DNA of 37,514 nucleotides from Deltaproteobacteria bacterium (GCA_019306365.1 JAFDLS010000047.1:1-37514), one strand, 5' to 3'. Positions 18,480 through 26,578 are shown, counted from the stretch's first letter. Notes: generated by a model from the letters alone, not told the origin. Translations and numbers: made by a program.

Positions 18480-19484
18480 TTACCGCCGCCGGTACGGGCC
18501 GTGGCCAACCCGCCCATCATGACCTTTCGTAAAACATCGATACGTCTCATGCTGACCCAGTTTAAGAAGTTGCCATCCGTTGGGGTCCCTGACAAACACA
18601 TTACTTGCATAAGTGTATCTGGCCTCAGGATCGAAATAACCGTAATACAACGGATTCTCAGCCTCGTATTCAACATGAAGCAACGGTGCGTTTGTCGTGC
18701 CTCCGTCGCCAGAATAGGCGTCTCGCTTTCCCGTGCCCCAGATTTTAAAAACCATGGAGTTGTCGGGTCCCCAACCGGTTCTGTTCACAATCTCCTGAAC
18801 AATGGCGGTCAGGTCAGGAGTTCGGTATGTGCTGCCGTTCGTCCATGCCGTAACATTATTCCATGCGACAGTGGCGGTTGTTTCAGGTCTTTTGGTGGTA
18901 CTGGAAATATCCTCGTTATCGGCGTCAATAAAAATCTGCCAGCTGCCAGATGTAAATTGATCGGCTGTGTCACTGTCCTGCCCCACGATAGTGAAAGAAG
19001 AGGCTACCGAGGTGTCACCAACGGCTTTAAATGCGATATAAGCGCTTTTAATAACCGCGCCTTGAGGGATGCCGGTATGTTGAAAACGCACGCCGACCAT
19101 AATCTGGGTAGCGCCGGCGACATCCAGCGCACCGAGATCCAGGTCCGAACTATAGGCATAAGTGCGGCCCGTATCAACCCCGCTGCGCACCTCCTCAGCA
19201 TCGTCGCGAGACTGTGTCACGCTGACGTTAATTTCTCCGCTGGCATAAGGAACATCTGTAACGAGACCGCCATCACCAGGCCAGCTTCCATAAGCGTTAA
19301 AATTCATACTCCCGGAATTATCGAGTATAATCATGATATTAGGAGTAACGGCGCTAACCAGGTAAACAGGATAAGAGGTATAATCGGCCATGAGTGGCTC
19401 AACCGGCCATCCGGAAACCGGATATAGAAAAACTAATCCCAATATCAAGAACACAATAATGATTTTTTTATTTAGCCGCATCAT
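18480..19484 (-). CDS. pilY1: PilY1-like adhesin, N-terminal fragment
   Basis: A 334-residue frame with the real start of PilY1: a signal peptide (IIIVFLILGLVFLYPVSGWPVEP) and the von Willebrand A metal site in NIMIILDNSGSMNF (Asp and two Ser of a MIDAS motif). Between that motif and YYGYFDPEARYTY lies an extra module of about 190 residues (GVRFQHTGIPQGAVIKSAYI ... APLLHVEYE) that resembles beta-sandwich adhesion or carbohydrate-binding modules. After YASNVFVRDPN the frame is lost, and the last 30 residues (from GWQLLKLGQ) are out-of-frame sequence. The ATG overlaps the pilX stop by 4 bases and follows GGGAGG. Confidence 0.85.
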   Translation of the reverse strand: MMRLNKKIIIVFLILGLVFLYPVSGWPVEPLMADYTSYPVYLVSAVTPNIMIILDNSGSMNFNAYGSWPGDGGLVTDVPYASGEINVSVTQSRDDAEEVRSGVDTGRTYAYSSDLDLGALDVAGATQIMVGVRFQHTGIPQGAVIKSAYIAFKAVGDTSVASSFTIVGQDSDTADQFTSGSWQIFIDADNEDISSTTKRPETTATVAWNNVTAWTNGSTYRTPDLTAIVQEIVNRTGWGPDNSMVFKIWGTGKRDAYSGDGGTTNAPLLHVEYEAENPLYYGYFDPEARYTYASNVFVRDPNGWQLLKLGQHETYRCFTKGHDGRVGHGPYRRR

Positions 19485-20074
19485 TTACCTCCCGCCACAC
19501 CGACAACCTTACGGTATCTGGCGTCAATGTATGAACGCGCGCTATTTGGCGCCGTGCCAATCGAATCGAAATCATAATGGATAAGCACGCCGCCGATCGT
19601 GCCAGCGCCCACTCCTTCAGCTCCAGAGGCGAACTGAACACCGCCGCCTGGCATAAATTGCGCACCGGTCGGATCACGATCGATATCTACATTAAAATTT
19701 GAAATATTTATAGCCTGGCTTAAATCCGGATTTACGACCACCGGAAAAATCGAATCCATATAATCAGCCTCAATGAAATATCCCATAACTTCATCCCTGA
19801 GGCCTGCGTCAATGTTGATTATAGGTATATCGGTCGGAATCGAACCCTCATCTATAATCCTGCCGACGATCTTGGGTGAAACCTCAATGCCGCTGTCCCC
19901 CGCGTAAAAGGCTTGCCTGGAAACCTTTGTGTTATGGCTGATGGTTATCTCAGTTCTGGACATCATACTAGCGGTCAGGCCGATGACGCTCATTACTGCC
20001 ATCAGTATCAGAACCATGATCAAGACGGAGCCTTCTTCGTTCGTTCTGAGGTGTTTTCTTATATGTTTACTCAT
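19481..20074 (-). CDS. pilX: Minor pilin assembly protein PilX
   Basis: A 197-residue minor pilin. It has a basic leader (MSKHIRKHLRTNEEG), then the hydrophobic helix SVLIMVLILMAVMSVIGLTA and the PilX hallmark RTEITISHN...AFYAGDSGIEV. It lacks the classic GFTLIE cleavage motif, as is usual for PilX-type proteins, but EEG|SVLI is a plausible cleavage site. It is predicted to join the minor-pilin complex that primes pilus growth and presents PilY1. The ribosome binding site AGAGGG precedes the ATG, and the stop overlaps the pilY1 start. Confidence 0.85.
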   Translation of the reverse strand: MSKHIRKHLRTNEEGSVLIMVLILMAVMSVIGLTASMMSRTEITISHNTKVSRQAFYAGDSGIEVSPKIVGRIIDEGSIPTDIPIINIDAGLRDEVMGYFIEADYMDSIFPVVVNPDLSQAINISNFNVDIDRDPTGAQFMPGGGVQFASGAEGVGAGTIGGVLIHYDFDSIGTAPNSARSYIDARYRKVVGVAGGK

Positions 20075-20098
20075 GGTTTCCCTCTTCTCATCAAAGAA

Positions 20099-20731
20099 TC
20101 ATTGCAGGCCCATATTTCTCAATTTCACACAGGTTTGAAGCGTACGATAGTGGTATTTTGTTCCGTCTGGAGCGGTGTAATCCGGATCAATATGCGCGGT
20201 CCGTCCTGTCAAATTGATTACGACAGCCCTGATATTCTCTCGATCCTGCGCGTTGGCCGGTATGCCCTGCGTCCCATCCGCGAAGGTATAATTAAAATTC
20301 AAACCGGTGATGTTTTCAGCCAGGGTGACAGCGCCGGTTTGAACCGCCCAGGACGCGCTTGTCGCTGACCAATCCCAACTCTGACGGGTCAACGTGGTCG
20401 CGCTGACGGTATACCGAACCAACTCCGGGTTGTCATCGGCGTTCAAATCCGCAATAAAAGTCAAAGCTGTGGCCGCGGCCTCTCTTATCTGTTCGTCGGA
20501 ATCCAGGTTGCCCTGCAAGGCCAGAGGAATATATCCGGCCATCCTGACTTCATGAAGCATTATTTCCAGGGCGGAGCGCACGAATTGCTGGGTGGCTACC
20601 ACCTCATCCTGGATCACGTAAGCCCGATTGGAATACGTAAAGACAGATACGGCTCCAGCCATTAAAAAACCGGCCAGTGCGATAGCGATAAGCAGTTCAA
20701 CCAGCGTGAATCCTTTATTATTCTTTTCCAT
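20099..20731 (-). CDS. pilW: Minor pilin PilW
   Basis: A 210-residue prepilin with a type III signal sequence: short leader MEKNNKG, cleavage before FTLVELLIAIALAGFLMAG, and Glu at position 5 of the mature protein. The globular part is like PilW (SNRAYVIQDEVVATQQFVRSALEIMLHEVRMAGYIPL). It inserts in the inner membrane before assembly, and the peptidase encoded at 24858 would process it. It lies 7 bases after pilV, with ribosome binding site AAAAGGA, in the order fimT-pilV-pilW-pilX-pilY1 seen in many Desulfobacterota and Pseudomonas. Confidence 0.9.
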   Translation of the reverse strand: MEKNNKGFTLVELLIAIALAGFLMAGAVSVFTYSNRAYVIQDEVVATQQFVRSALEIMLHEVRMAGYIPLALQGNLDSDEQIREAAATALTFIADLNADDNPELVRYTVSATTLTRQSWDWSATSASWAVQTGAVTLAENITGLNFNYTFADGTQGIPANAQDRENIRAVVINLTGRTAHIDPDYTAPDGTKYHYRTLQTCVKLRNMGLQ

Positions 20732-20738
20732 GGTCCTT

Positions 20739-21209
20739 TTACTCCCGTGAGATAATACCGTCTACGGTTACGGAGCGCGCTCCTTTGAATGACCAGCTGA
20801 CTCTCACAGAAATCAGCTTCATATTATTTGCCGGGAAATCATCAACTATATTCCAGACCCTGGTGTAACCATTGGCGGCCACGTTGTTTCCATTCTCATC
20901 AATGGGATTAGCAACAGCGCCCACGCCGTCAGCATTCGTATGATCAACCGCGAGGGACCAGTCAAAGTAATTTTGGTTCTGATCAAAATTAGCGCTTGTA
21001 TCGCTAAGTTGAGGGTCAGTATAGTCAAGGTTAATCAACTCTTCCATTTTATCCTGGACCAGGATGACAGCGATGGTGCGCTGCTGGCTGGAAGCGTTAC
21101 TGCCAATGGAGGCTGTTTGCAGCGAGGAGAGAGCGAAGAGCGCCACAACCAGTATGACCAAACTGATAAGAACTTCAATAATGGTGAATCCGCTTCTATC
21201 ATTTTTCAT
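20739..21209 (-). CDS. pilV: Minor pilin PilV
   Basis: A 156-residue prepilin: leader MKNDRSG, cleavage before FTIIEVLISLVILVVALFAL, Glu5 present. The short globular part includes the PilV-like segment SSQQRTIAVILVQDKMEELI after the N-terminal helix. It is second in the minor-pilin operon and 12 bases after fimT. It would be processed by the nearby PilD-type peptidase and assembled in the tip complex. Confidence 0.9.
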   Translation of the reverse strand: MKNDRSGFTIIEVLISLVILVVALFALSSLQTASIGSNASSQQRTIAVILVQDKMEELINLDYTDPQLSDTSANFDQNQNYFDWSLAVDHTNADGVGAVANPIDENGNNVAANGYTRVWNIVDDFPANNMKLISVRVSWSFKGARSVTVDGIISRE

Positions 21210-21221
21210 AGTAGTTTCACC

Positions 21222-21869
21222 TCAATTCCAGTTAACCCCGTCCTGGCTTTCTTGTAACGTCACCTGACCGACAGGCGTAATAGTCACCCGCCGCCACTCA
21301 CCTTGATTGTTCCGTATGACCACATTTCCGGAAACAAAAGCGCCAGCGGCGGAGCGGGCGGCAAGACCATGAGAATCGAAACCAACGCTGGTAGTCGATG
21401 TCGCCGGGTGTGTGGCGTTAAAAAGCCCATCTCCATCAGAATCTGTTTGGCCCGTAGCCAAGCCGCCGTTATTGTTAAAGACCGCTGAAACTAGCGATAC
21501 ACCGCCAGGCATTGATTTGGCGACCAGGACGGTCCGTTCTTCAGTATCTACCTGTCCATCACCGTCCAAATCATCCTGCTGCCAGTTGCTGTTAGAGTCG
21601 AGGAACATGAGGTAACTACCCACTCCACCTTGAGGAGAATAGACAGCAGGCACAAAAGTGGCCACGCATTTTACGCTCAAGCGCACAGACGTGGCCCTGG
21701 CCAGTTGAAGATCTACCATCATTTCCCGAGCGGCAGCATTCAACCGATACCCTGGGAGGAAGGAACTCGTGGTGGGGACAACAATCGCAGCCAAAACACC
21801 GATAATTCCGATCACCACAATAAGTTCCATCAAGGTGAATCCCATTTCTGATCTGCGTATGGATTTCAT
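21222..21869 (-). CDS. fimT: Minor pilin FimT/GspH family
   Basis: A 215-residue prepilin with leader MKSIRRSEMG and mature start FTLMELIVVIGIIGVLAAIV. The body has GspH/FimT features (NAAAREMMVDLQLARATSVR; ITPVGQVTL near the end). It also contains two acidic loops, DLDGDGQVDTEE and DSDGDGLF, which look like calcium-binding loops and are unusual for small FimT proteins. It is the first gene of the operon. The ATG follows GAGGT by 5 bases, and a candidate sigma54 promoter ends about 28 bases upstream of the ATG. Confidence 0.88.
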   Translation of the reverse strand: MKSIRRSEMGFTLMELIVVIGIIGVLAAIVVPTTSSFLPGYRLNAAAREMMVDLQLARATSVRLSVKCVATFVPAVYSPQGGVGSYLMFLDSNSNWQQDDLDGDGQVDTEERTVLVAKSMPGGVSLVSAVFNNNGGLATGQTDSDGDGLFNATHPATSTTSVGFDSHGLAARSAAGAFVSGNVVIRNNQGEWRRVTITPVGQVTLQESQDGVNWN

Positions 21870-21895
21870 AGCCTACCTCGTTGACTTGGTATCAA

Positions 21896-21911
21896 ATCAC
21901 TTTCCGTGCCA
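21896..21911 (-). promoter_or_regulatory. Candidate sigma54 promoter of the minor-pilin operon
   Basis: On the minus strand TGGCACGGAAAGTGAT matches the -24 element TGGCACG perfectly, and the -12 element in part: GTGAT where TTGCT is expected, with the G kept and the C replaced by A. Spacing between the elements is correct. The start point would lie about 16 bases before the fimT ATG. The sigma54-type regulator encoded next door supports it; the imperfect -12 GC weakens it. Confidence 0.45.
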
Positions 21912-21976
21912 AAAGAACAAGCAGGTATTTCAAATATATAACTACTTGTTATTTCTACCTATTTACAAATAATTCT

Positions 21977-22020
21977 TATAAAAGTTTTTCTATTCTATGG
22001 AGGATTTTATAAAAGTTTTT
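21977..22020. promoter_or_regulatory. Direct repeats upstream of fimT, possible activator sites
   Basis: TTATAAAAGTTTTT occurs at 21977-21990 and again at 22007-22020, 30 bases apart, about 90-135 bases upstream of the predicted fimT start point. A further dyad, TTAATA/TATTAA, lies near 22028-22047. That is the usual distance for enhancer sites of sigma54 activators, but the stretch is AT-rich and the match may be chance. Confidence 0.35.
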
Positions 22021-22058
22021 AATAGGTGTTAATACTTTTTATATTAATGAATCAAAAC

Positions 22059-23402
22059 CTATTCCAACCCGTAAAGTTTGATTTTGGCCAGCAGGGAGGG
22101 ATAACTGATTTTAAGGCGTCTGGAGGCTTCAGATCGGTTGCCTTCACTCTGAGTTAAAGCTTCTTTGATCAAGCGCGCTTCGAGTTCCCGAATCCTGGCT
22201 TTAAGATCCAGATCATCCGTAGACCCCAGACCCGTCGGCTTGAAAAAACCTAAACGGATGTGGGAAGGAACGTCTTCCGGTTCGATTCTGGAATGCGATG
22301 AAAGTACAAGTATACGCTCGATCAGATTCTCAAGTTCCCGGACGTTACCCGGCCAGGAGTAGTTTAAAAAGGCCTCGGCCACTTCAGGCGCCATCTGAGG
22401 GCGTTCTCGGCCCATTCTGGCGGAATGCGCAACAAGGAAGTGTTCTAGGAGCGGCGGTATATCATCCGGCCGCTCACGGAGCGGCGGAATAAAAAGCGGA
22501 AGGACATTGAGCCGGTAGTAAAGATCCTCCCGAAAAAACCCGTTTTCGGCTTCTTTGGTCAGATCACGTGCAGTGGCGGCCAAGATACGCACGTCTATCT
22601 GAATCGGTATGGAAGAGCCAACGGGTCGGATTTCCTGCTCCTGTATGGCTCGAAGCAGCTTGACCTGGAGAGACAAAGGCAGTTCGCCTACTTCATCCAG
22701 AAAAAGGGTGCCGCCGTCCGCCTCCTGAAAAAGACCGATCCGGTCCTGAATGGCATCTGTGAAGGCCCCGCGAACGTGGCCAAACAACTCACTTTCCAGG
22801 AGATTCTCGGGAATGGCGCCGCAATTTACCGGCACATAGGGCTTGTTAGCCCGGGAACCGGCTTCATGTATGGCTCTGGCCACCAGATCCTTGCCCGTGC
22901 CTGACTCGCCGGTAATCAAAACAGGGCTGGTCGCGTCAGCCACCTTTTCCAGCATCACCAGAAGATCGGCCATGGCTTTGCTTCGCGCCACGATCCCGGC
23001 ACTGGGTCTTTCCCCCGCGGCCCGGCGGAGGGCCAGGTTTTCCCGCCGGAGTGTTTCCCGTTCTTCGGCTTTCTTAAGGGTCAGCAGTATCTCTTCAGGA
23101 TTAAAAGGCTTGAAGACATAATCAAAAGCGCCGGCCTTGGTGGCTTCAAGAGCCGAGTCCACGGTTCCATAAGCCGAAAGCATGATCACTGGCGCCAGAA
23201 CGCCGCGTATCTTGACTTCTTTCAAAAAGGTCAACCCGTCCATGACCGGCATGCGTACGTCACAAAGGATGTAATCAAAGGCCTCCCGGTCCAGGCAGAT
23301 CAGGCCTTCCGATCCATTAGCCGCCTCAACAACCTGATACCCCTCGCGGGTGAGACAGGTTTTAAGAACGAGACGCATGTTTTCTTCGTCATCGACTACC
23401 AA
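22059..23402 (-). CDS. Sigma54-dependent response regulator (NtrC/PilR family)
   Basis: This 447-residue protein has a receiver domain (VVDDEEN at residues 2-8, phospho-acceptor Asp48 in [11 protein letters not shown], Lys in VFKPFNPEE), an AAA+ sigma54-activation domain (Walker A GESGTGKD about 164; Walker [14 protein letters not shown]) and a Fis-type helix-turn-helix ([22 protein letters not shown]). The sigma54-contact loop reads GAFTDA instead of GAFTGA. The only start is TTG at 23402, without a ribosome binding site, inside the end of the kinase gene, so the first strand of the receiver (normally xRILVVDD) is cut short. By position it probably controls the pil operon. Confidence 0.88.
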   Translation of the reverse strand: MVVDDEENMRLVLKTCLTREGYQVVEAANGSEGLICLDREAFDYILCDVRMPVMDGLTFLKEVKIRGVLAPVIMLSAYGTVDSALEATKAGAFDYVFKPFNPEEILLTLKKAEERETLRRENLALRRAAGERPSAGIVARSKAMADLLVMLEKVADATSPVLITGESGTGKDLVARAIHEAGSRANKPYVPVNCGAIPENLLESELFGHVRGAFTDAIQDRIGLFQEADGGTLFLDEVGELPLSLQVKLLRAIQEQEIRPVGSSIPIQIDVRILAATARDLTKEAENGFFREDLYYRLNVLPLFIPPLRERPDDIPPLLEHFLVAHSARMGRERPQMAPEVAEAFLNYSWPGNVRELENLIERILVLSSHSRIEPEDVPSHIRLGFFKPTGLGSTDDLDLKARIRELEARLIKEALTQSEGNRSEASRRLKISYPSLLAKIKLYGLE

Positions 23403-24829
23403 AACCCGCGCTCACTTTCAGCGTCGATCCGTCCCCCAAAAGACTCAACAATGGATAAACTAACGCTCAACCCCAAACCAGTGCCTTCCCCCGGTTCTTT
23501 GCGGGTAAAAAAAGGATCAAAAATCTTTTTCAGATCCCCTGCCGCAATCCCGGATCCAGTATCAGCCACGGAGATGAAAACTTCATTTTCACTCTTCCGG
23601 CCGGTCCTGACGGTTATTGTCCCACCGTTCGGCATGGCCTGGCCGGCATTGGCCAGAAGGTTGAGCAAAACTTGAGTTAGCTGATTGTTTTCGGCACGGG
23701 CCGAAGGCAGATTTGGCGCAAGGTCGGTTTTAACTTCAAGGGTCTGGAACCACTTCTGGACCTCAGCCAGTGCCAGACCTTCTGTTACCAGCTTATTTAG
23801 GTCCACTGGCCCGGGTTCCATCTTAGCTGGACGAGCAAAATCGAGCAGGGAATGCATGATGGAATCCACACGGCTCAATTCGGCCTGTAAACGGTTGAGA
23901 AAATCGAGACGTTCCTCTTCGGTTAAATCTTGACGACGAAAGAGATGGACAAAGCCCTGAATCGAGCCCAAGGGATTGCCAAGTTCGTGGGCCAAACCAG
24001 CGGCCAACCTGCCAACGGTAGCCATTTTTTCCGACTTGATCAAACCTTCCTGCGCCTTTTTCAAGGAGGCAAGATTATCTTCCAGTTTCTGCCGGTTTTC
24101 CATTAGATTTCGGGCCATGACCTCAAAGGCCTCTTCCAATTCACCAATCTCCCCAGCCCCGCCAACCGGTTCCAGACCAGGCTGATACACTCCTTGCGCC
24201 AGGGCCCTGACTCGAATGAGCATCCGTGCCAGAGGCCTGACCAGCCGTCTCGAAAGAAGGTAGGTCCCGAAAATAACCATTACTAGTGTATCTACAAGTA
24301 AATACAGGAAAATAATCCACCGGGTTCGAACCCAGGACGCATGTAAATCTTCAAGGGACGAATAAAGTCCGACAACCCCAACCGCCCTGGGCCCGTCAAA
24401 CAGAGGCACGGCCAGAGACAGGGTCGGATCCGATCCAAACAGAAAAAACCCGGTTCGCTCTAAAAACGTTCTTGTCTGACCGGATAACAGGGCCTGTTTG
24501 AGTTTGGCTCGGTTGAGGTGTCTTTCCCAGGACCATTGGGGCGAGGTAACCAGATTTTTACCGTGTTGATCCAAAACCGCGATACCCTCAAATCCAGTTT
24601 GGGCCAGGGTGTTGACTAAATATTGCGAAACACCTTTTGGAGATGAAGAAATCAGCCGTTCCTCAATGGCGCGGGCTAGAATCAGACCGCTTTCGACCTT
24701 GAGCGCGATCATCTCCCGCTGTGTGTACTTAAATACAACCAGCCCGACCAAGCCCACGGCTGCGGCGACAAGCAAGGCCAGGCTTACAACAATCTCAAAA
24801 CGGAGTCCGCGTTCTTTTAAGCCTATCAT
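23396..24829 (-). CDS. Membrane histidine kinase (PilS/NtrB-like), C-terminus truncated
   Basis: A 477-residue sensor kinase. Membrane helices are near residues 12-33 and 170-192, enclosing a sensor domain of about 135 residues; then come a HAMP-like linker (RRLVRPLARM), a H-box HELGNP with the phospho-His about 282, N-box NLLANAGQAM, DTGSGI, FDPFFTRK and GTGLGLSVS. The protein stops at [13 protein letters not shown], where relatives continue for about 15 residues with a G-x-GTTF-x4-LP strand. The response regulator begins out of frame inside this end. It starts 28 bases after the peptidase gene. Confidence 0.87.
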   Translation of the reverse strand: MIGLKERGLRFEIVVSLALLVAAAVGLVGLVVFKYTQREMIALKVESGLILARAIEERLISSSPKGVSQYLVNTLAQTGFEGIAVLDQHGKNLVTSPQWSWERHLNRAKLKQALLSGQTRTFLERTGFFLFGSDPTLSLAVPLFDGPRAVGVVGLYSSLEDLHASWVRTRWIIFLYLLVDTLVMVIFGTYLLSRRLVRPLARMLIRVRALAQGVYQPGLEPVGGAGEIGELEEAFEVMARNLMENRQKLEDNLASLKKAQEGLIKSEKMATVGRLAAGLAHELGNPLGSIQGFVHLFRRQDLTEEERLDFLNRLQAELSRVDSIMHSLLDFARPAKMEPGPVDLNKLVTEGLALAEVQKWFQTLEVKTDLAPNLPSARAENNQLTQVLLNLLANAGQAMPNGGTITVRTGRKSENEVFISVADTGSGIAAGDLKKIFDPFFTRKEPGEGTGLGLSVSLSIVESFGGRIDAESERGFW

Positions 24830-24857
24830 CGTCAGGTGCGATTATTATGAAATTAAG

Positions 24858-25691
24858 TCAAGGTAAATACCATTTAAGAATAGCTTCACCGAAAAACAAG
24901 TATACCAAAGCCGCCAGGGAGAGAAAAGGCCCAAATGGCAGCCTTGTACGTGAATCCAGCTCTCGACGCCAAACAGCCATCCCAATCACCACAACCAGCC
25001 CGATCACAGAACCAAAAAACAGGCTTACAAAAACCGATCGCCACCCCAGAAAAGCTCCAATCATGGACAGCAGTGTGAAATCACCGCCTCCAATACCTTC
25101 TTCCTTTCGGACTAAATAGTAAAGCTTAAAAATAAGCCAGACAGTCGCTCCGCCCAAAAACAATCCAAGCACTGACCCGGACAAGGAGATCAGGCGGAAG
25201 TTGGTCAACCCCCAGGATATAAGCCGTCCGCCCAGCCAGGGGCCGATAAGGTCCCAGTTTGGAGCGATGATGGCGGCTAACAGACCTATGGTTATCCCTG
25301 GCAGGGTGATTCTATCAGGGATAATCATCTCATCCAGGTCAATATAGGTAATCGCCACAAGAGAAAGCACCAAATAGAGCCCAAAAAACGCGTGAAGTGT
25401 AAGACCGAATTTGACGTAAACCGCCAGGGTCAACAGTCCGACAGTGAGCTCCACAATAAAATAACGGGGCGCAATGCTTGCCCCGCATTTCCGGCAGCGG
25501 CCTTGCAGGATGAGATAGCTTAGAAGCGGCAGATTGTCATACCAGGCGATTTGAGCCCCACACTGCGGGCACATGGAATGAGGTCGAACCAGAGAAAGTT
25601 CGCGAGGCAGCCGGTGGATAACCACATTGATAAAACTGCCCAAACAAGCCCCGAAAACAAAAATGAAAACATAAATTACCCAAGTGAACAC
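24858..25691 (-). CDS. pilD: Prepilin peptidase (PilD/GspO family)
   Basis: A 277-residue polytopic aspartic protease that cleaves prepilin leaders and N-methylates the new end. It has the cytoplasmic four-Cys zinc loop (Cys41, Cys44, Cys66, Cys69), the first Asp site in YIDLDEMIIPD (118-126), and the second in GGGD (Asp204). About eight hydrophobic helices are visible. The start is GTG, with AAGGAG six bases upstream. It is first in a run with the kinase and regulator and would process the pilins encoded at 19481-21869. It could also serve a type II secretion system. Confidence 0.94.
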   Translation of the reverse strand: MFTWVIYVFIFVFGACLGSFINVVIHRLPRELSLVRPHSMCPQCGAQIAWYDNLPLLSYLILQGRCRKCGASIAPRYFIVELTVGLLTLAVYVKFGLTLHAFFGLYLVLSLVAITYIDLDEMIIPDRITLPGITIGLLAAIIAPNWDLIGPWLGGRLISWGLTNFRLISLSGSVLGLFLGGATVWLIFKLYYLVRKEEGIGGGDFTLLSMIGAFLGWRSVFVSLFFGSVIGLVVVIGMAVWRRELDSRTRLPFGPFLSLAALVYLFFGEAILKWYLP

Positions 25692-25720
25692 AACCCTCTC
25701 CTTATCTTGTTCCAGTTTTA

Positions 25721-25749
25721 TTGACAGGCCCGCGCGCCCATGTTATCTT
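25721..25749 (+). promoter_or_regulatory. Sigma70 promoter of the Sua5/YciO gene
   Basis: TTGACA (25721-25726), exactly 17 bases, TATCTT (25744-25749). Transcription would begin near 25756, ahead of the ATG at 25781. The first TTG here could be mistaken for a start codon, but it is the -35 box. Confidence 0.8.
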
Positions 25750-25780
25750 TTTATTAATACTAAGAAAAATCAAAATAATT

Positions 25781-26386
25781 ATGATAATTCGCATCAATCC
25801 CAACAATCCTCAACTTCGGCTCATTAACAGGGTAATCGGAGTTGTTCGCAACGGCGGTGTTATCGCCTACCCGACTGACACAAACTACGGCATTGGCTGT
25901 AATCTGTACGAAAAAAAGGCCATTGAAAAAATCTACCGTATCAAGAAACGCAGCCAAAAGAAACCATTCAGTTTCATCTGCGCTGACCTTAAAGATATCA
26001 GTAAATACGCTAGAGTATCAAATTACGCTTACAAGACCATGCGTCGGCTGCTGCCAGGACCATACACCTTCATCTTGGATGGCACCCGCCTGGTCCCCAA
26101 GGTCATGCTTACCCCGCGCAAGGAAGCTGGAATCAGGATCCCCAACCAAAAGGTCTGTCTGTACCTGGTCAAAGCGCTTGGTAATCCTATCATAAACACA
26201 ACCGCCTCCTTTAACCAGGGTGAAACTTTTTGTGAACCAGAAGAGATCGAGGATCGATTCAAGGGGCTTATAGATTTGGTCGTTGACGGCGGACCTGTAC
26301 CGGGCGAACCTTCCACCGTGGTTTCACTTATAGGGGATGTACCGACGATTATCCGAGAAGGTCTTGGCGACGTAAGTATCATCTAA
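25781..26386 (+). CDS. Threonylcarbamoyl-AMP synthase family protein (Sua5/YciO/YrdC)
   Basis: A 201-residue YrdC-domain protein. Family enzymes make threonylcarbamoyl-AMP for the t6A37 base of tRNA; YciO members are close relatives whose role is less certain. Seen here: the start MIIRINPNNPQLRLINR, AYPTDTNYGIGC, the KRSQKKPFSFIC nucleotide/bicarbonate-binding stretch, PGPYTFIL, and GEPSTVVSL near the end. The N-terminus and length match YciO better than full-length Sua5. I start it at the ATG 25781, since an upstream TTG is part of the promoter. The ribosome binding site is weak. A terminator-like hairpin follows at 26579-26612. Confidence 0.88.
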   Translation: MIIRINPNNPQLRLINRVIGVVRNGGVIAYPTDTNYGIGCNLYEKKAIEKIYRIKKRSQKKPFSFICADLKDISKYARVSNYAYKTMRRLLPGPYTFILDGTRLVPKVMLTPRKEAGIRIPNQKVCLYLVKALGNPIINTTASFNQGETFCEPEEIEDRFKGLIDLVVDGGPVPGEPSTVVSLIGDVPTIIREGLGDVSII

Positions 26387-26578
26387 TATTAGTAAATCTC
26401 TCGATAGAAACTTCGAATATATTTAACGTCTGGGTTCTCGGACCACAGCCAGAGGAATGAAAACACAGAGGATATGGTTTATTTATAGAAAGATCAATCC
26501 GAAGTGAATGATCTTGCTGCTAAAAAGTAGGCGTAACTTAAAAACATCACACGCGGTTTTGGTAACAACCGCCTGGAT

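Larger units (their letters stand above)
15012..19484 (-). pseudogene. pilY1: pilY1 locus disrupted by two frameshifts
   Basis: Three overlapping frames together give one complete PilY1 of about 1475 residues. The reading frame leaves the N-terminal part near 18577, continues as GNFLNWVSMRRIDVLRKVM (a PilY1 hallmark) to about 18310, and returns to the first frame after the tandem duplication at 18207-18306. The first shift fits one extra base (AACGGATGG for AACGATGG). The second equals the 50-bp duplication. Together they add 51 bases, so the downstream frame is the original one. Removing one repeat copy gives a smooth DEPEDFFEGNLAGVLQRVGD. In the N-terminal frame a stop follows at 18480. It may be a true pseudogene, a phase-variable gene, or partly a sequence error. 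Confidence 0.8.

Noticed and set aside
18501-19427. Plus-strand open frame of 308 codons
   Set aside because: It is antisense to the PilY1 N-terminus, which has a signal peptide and DNSGSM motif. No ribosome binding site or known domain is seen.
25721-25780. Upstream TTG as start of the Sua5/YciO gene
   Set aside because: This TTG is the first part of a TTGACA box with a TATCTT 17 bases on, and the family N-terminus begins at the ATG 25781.
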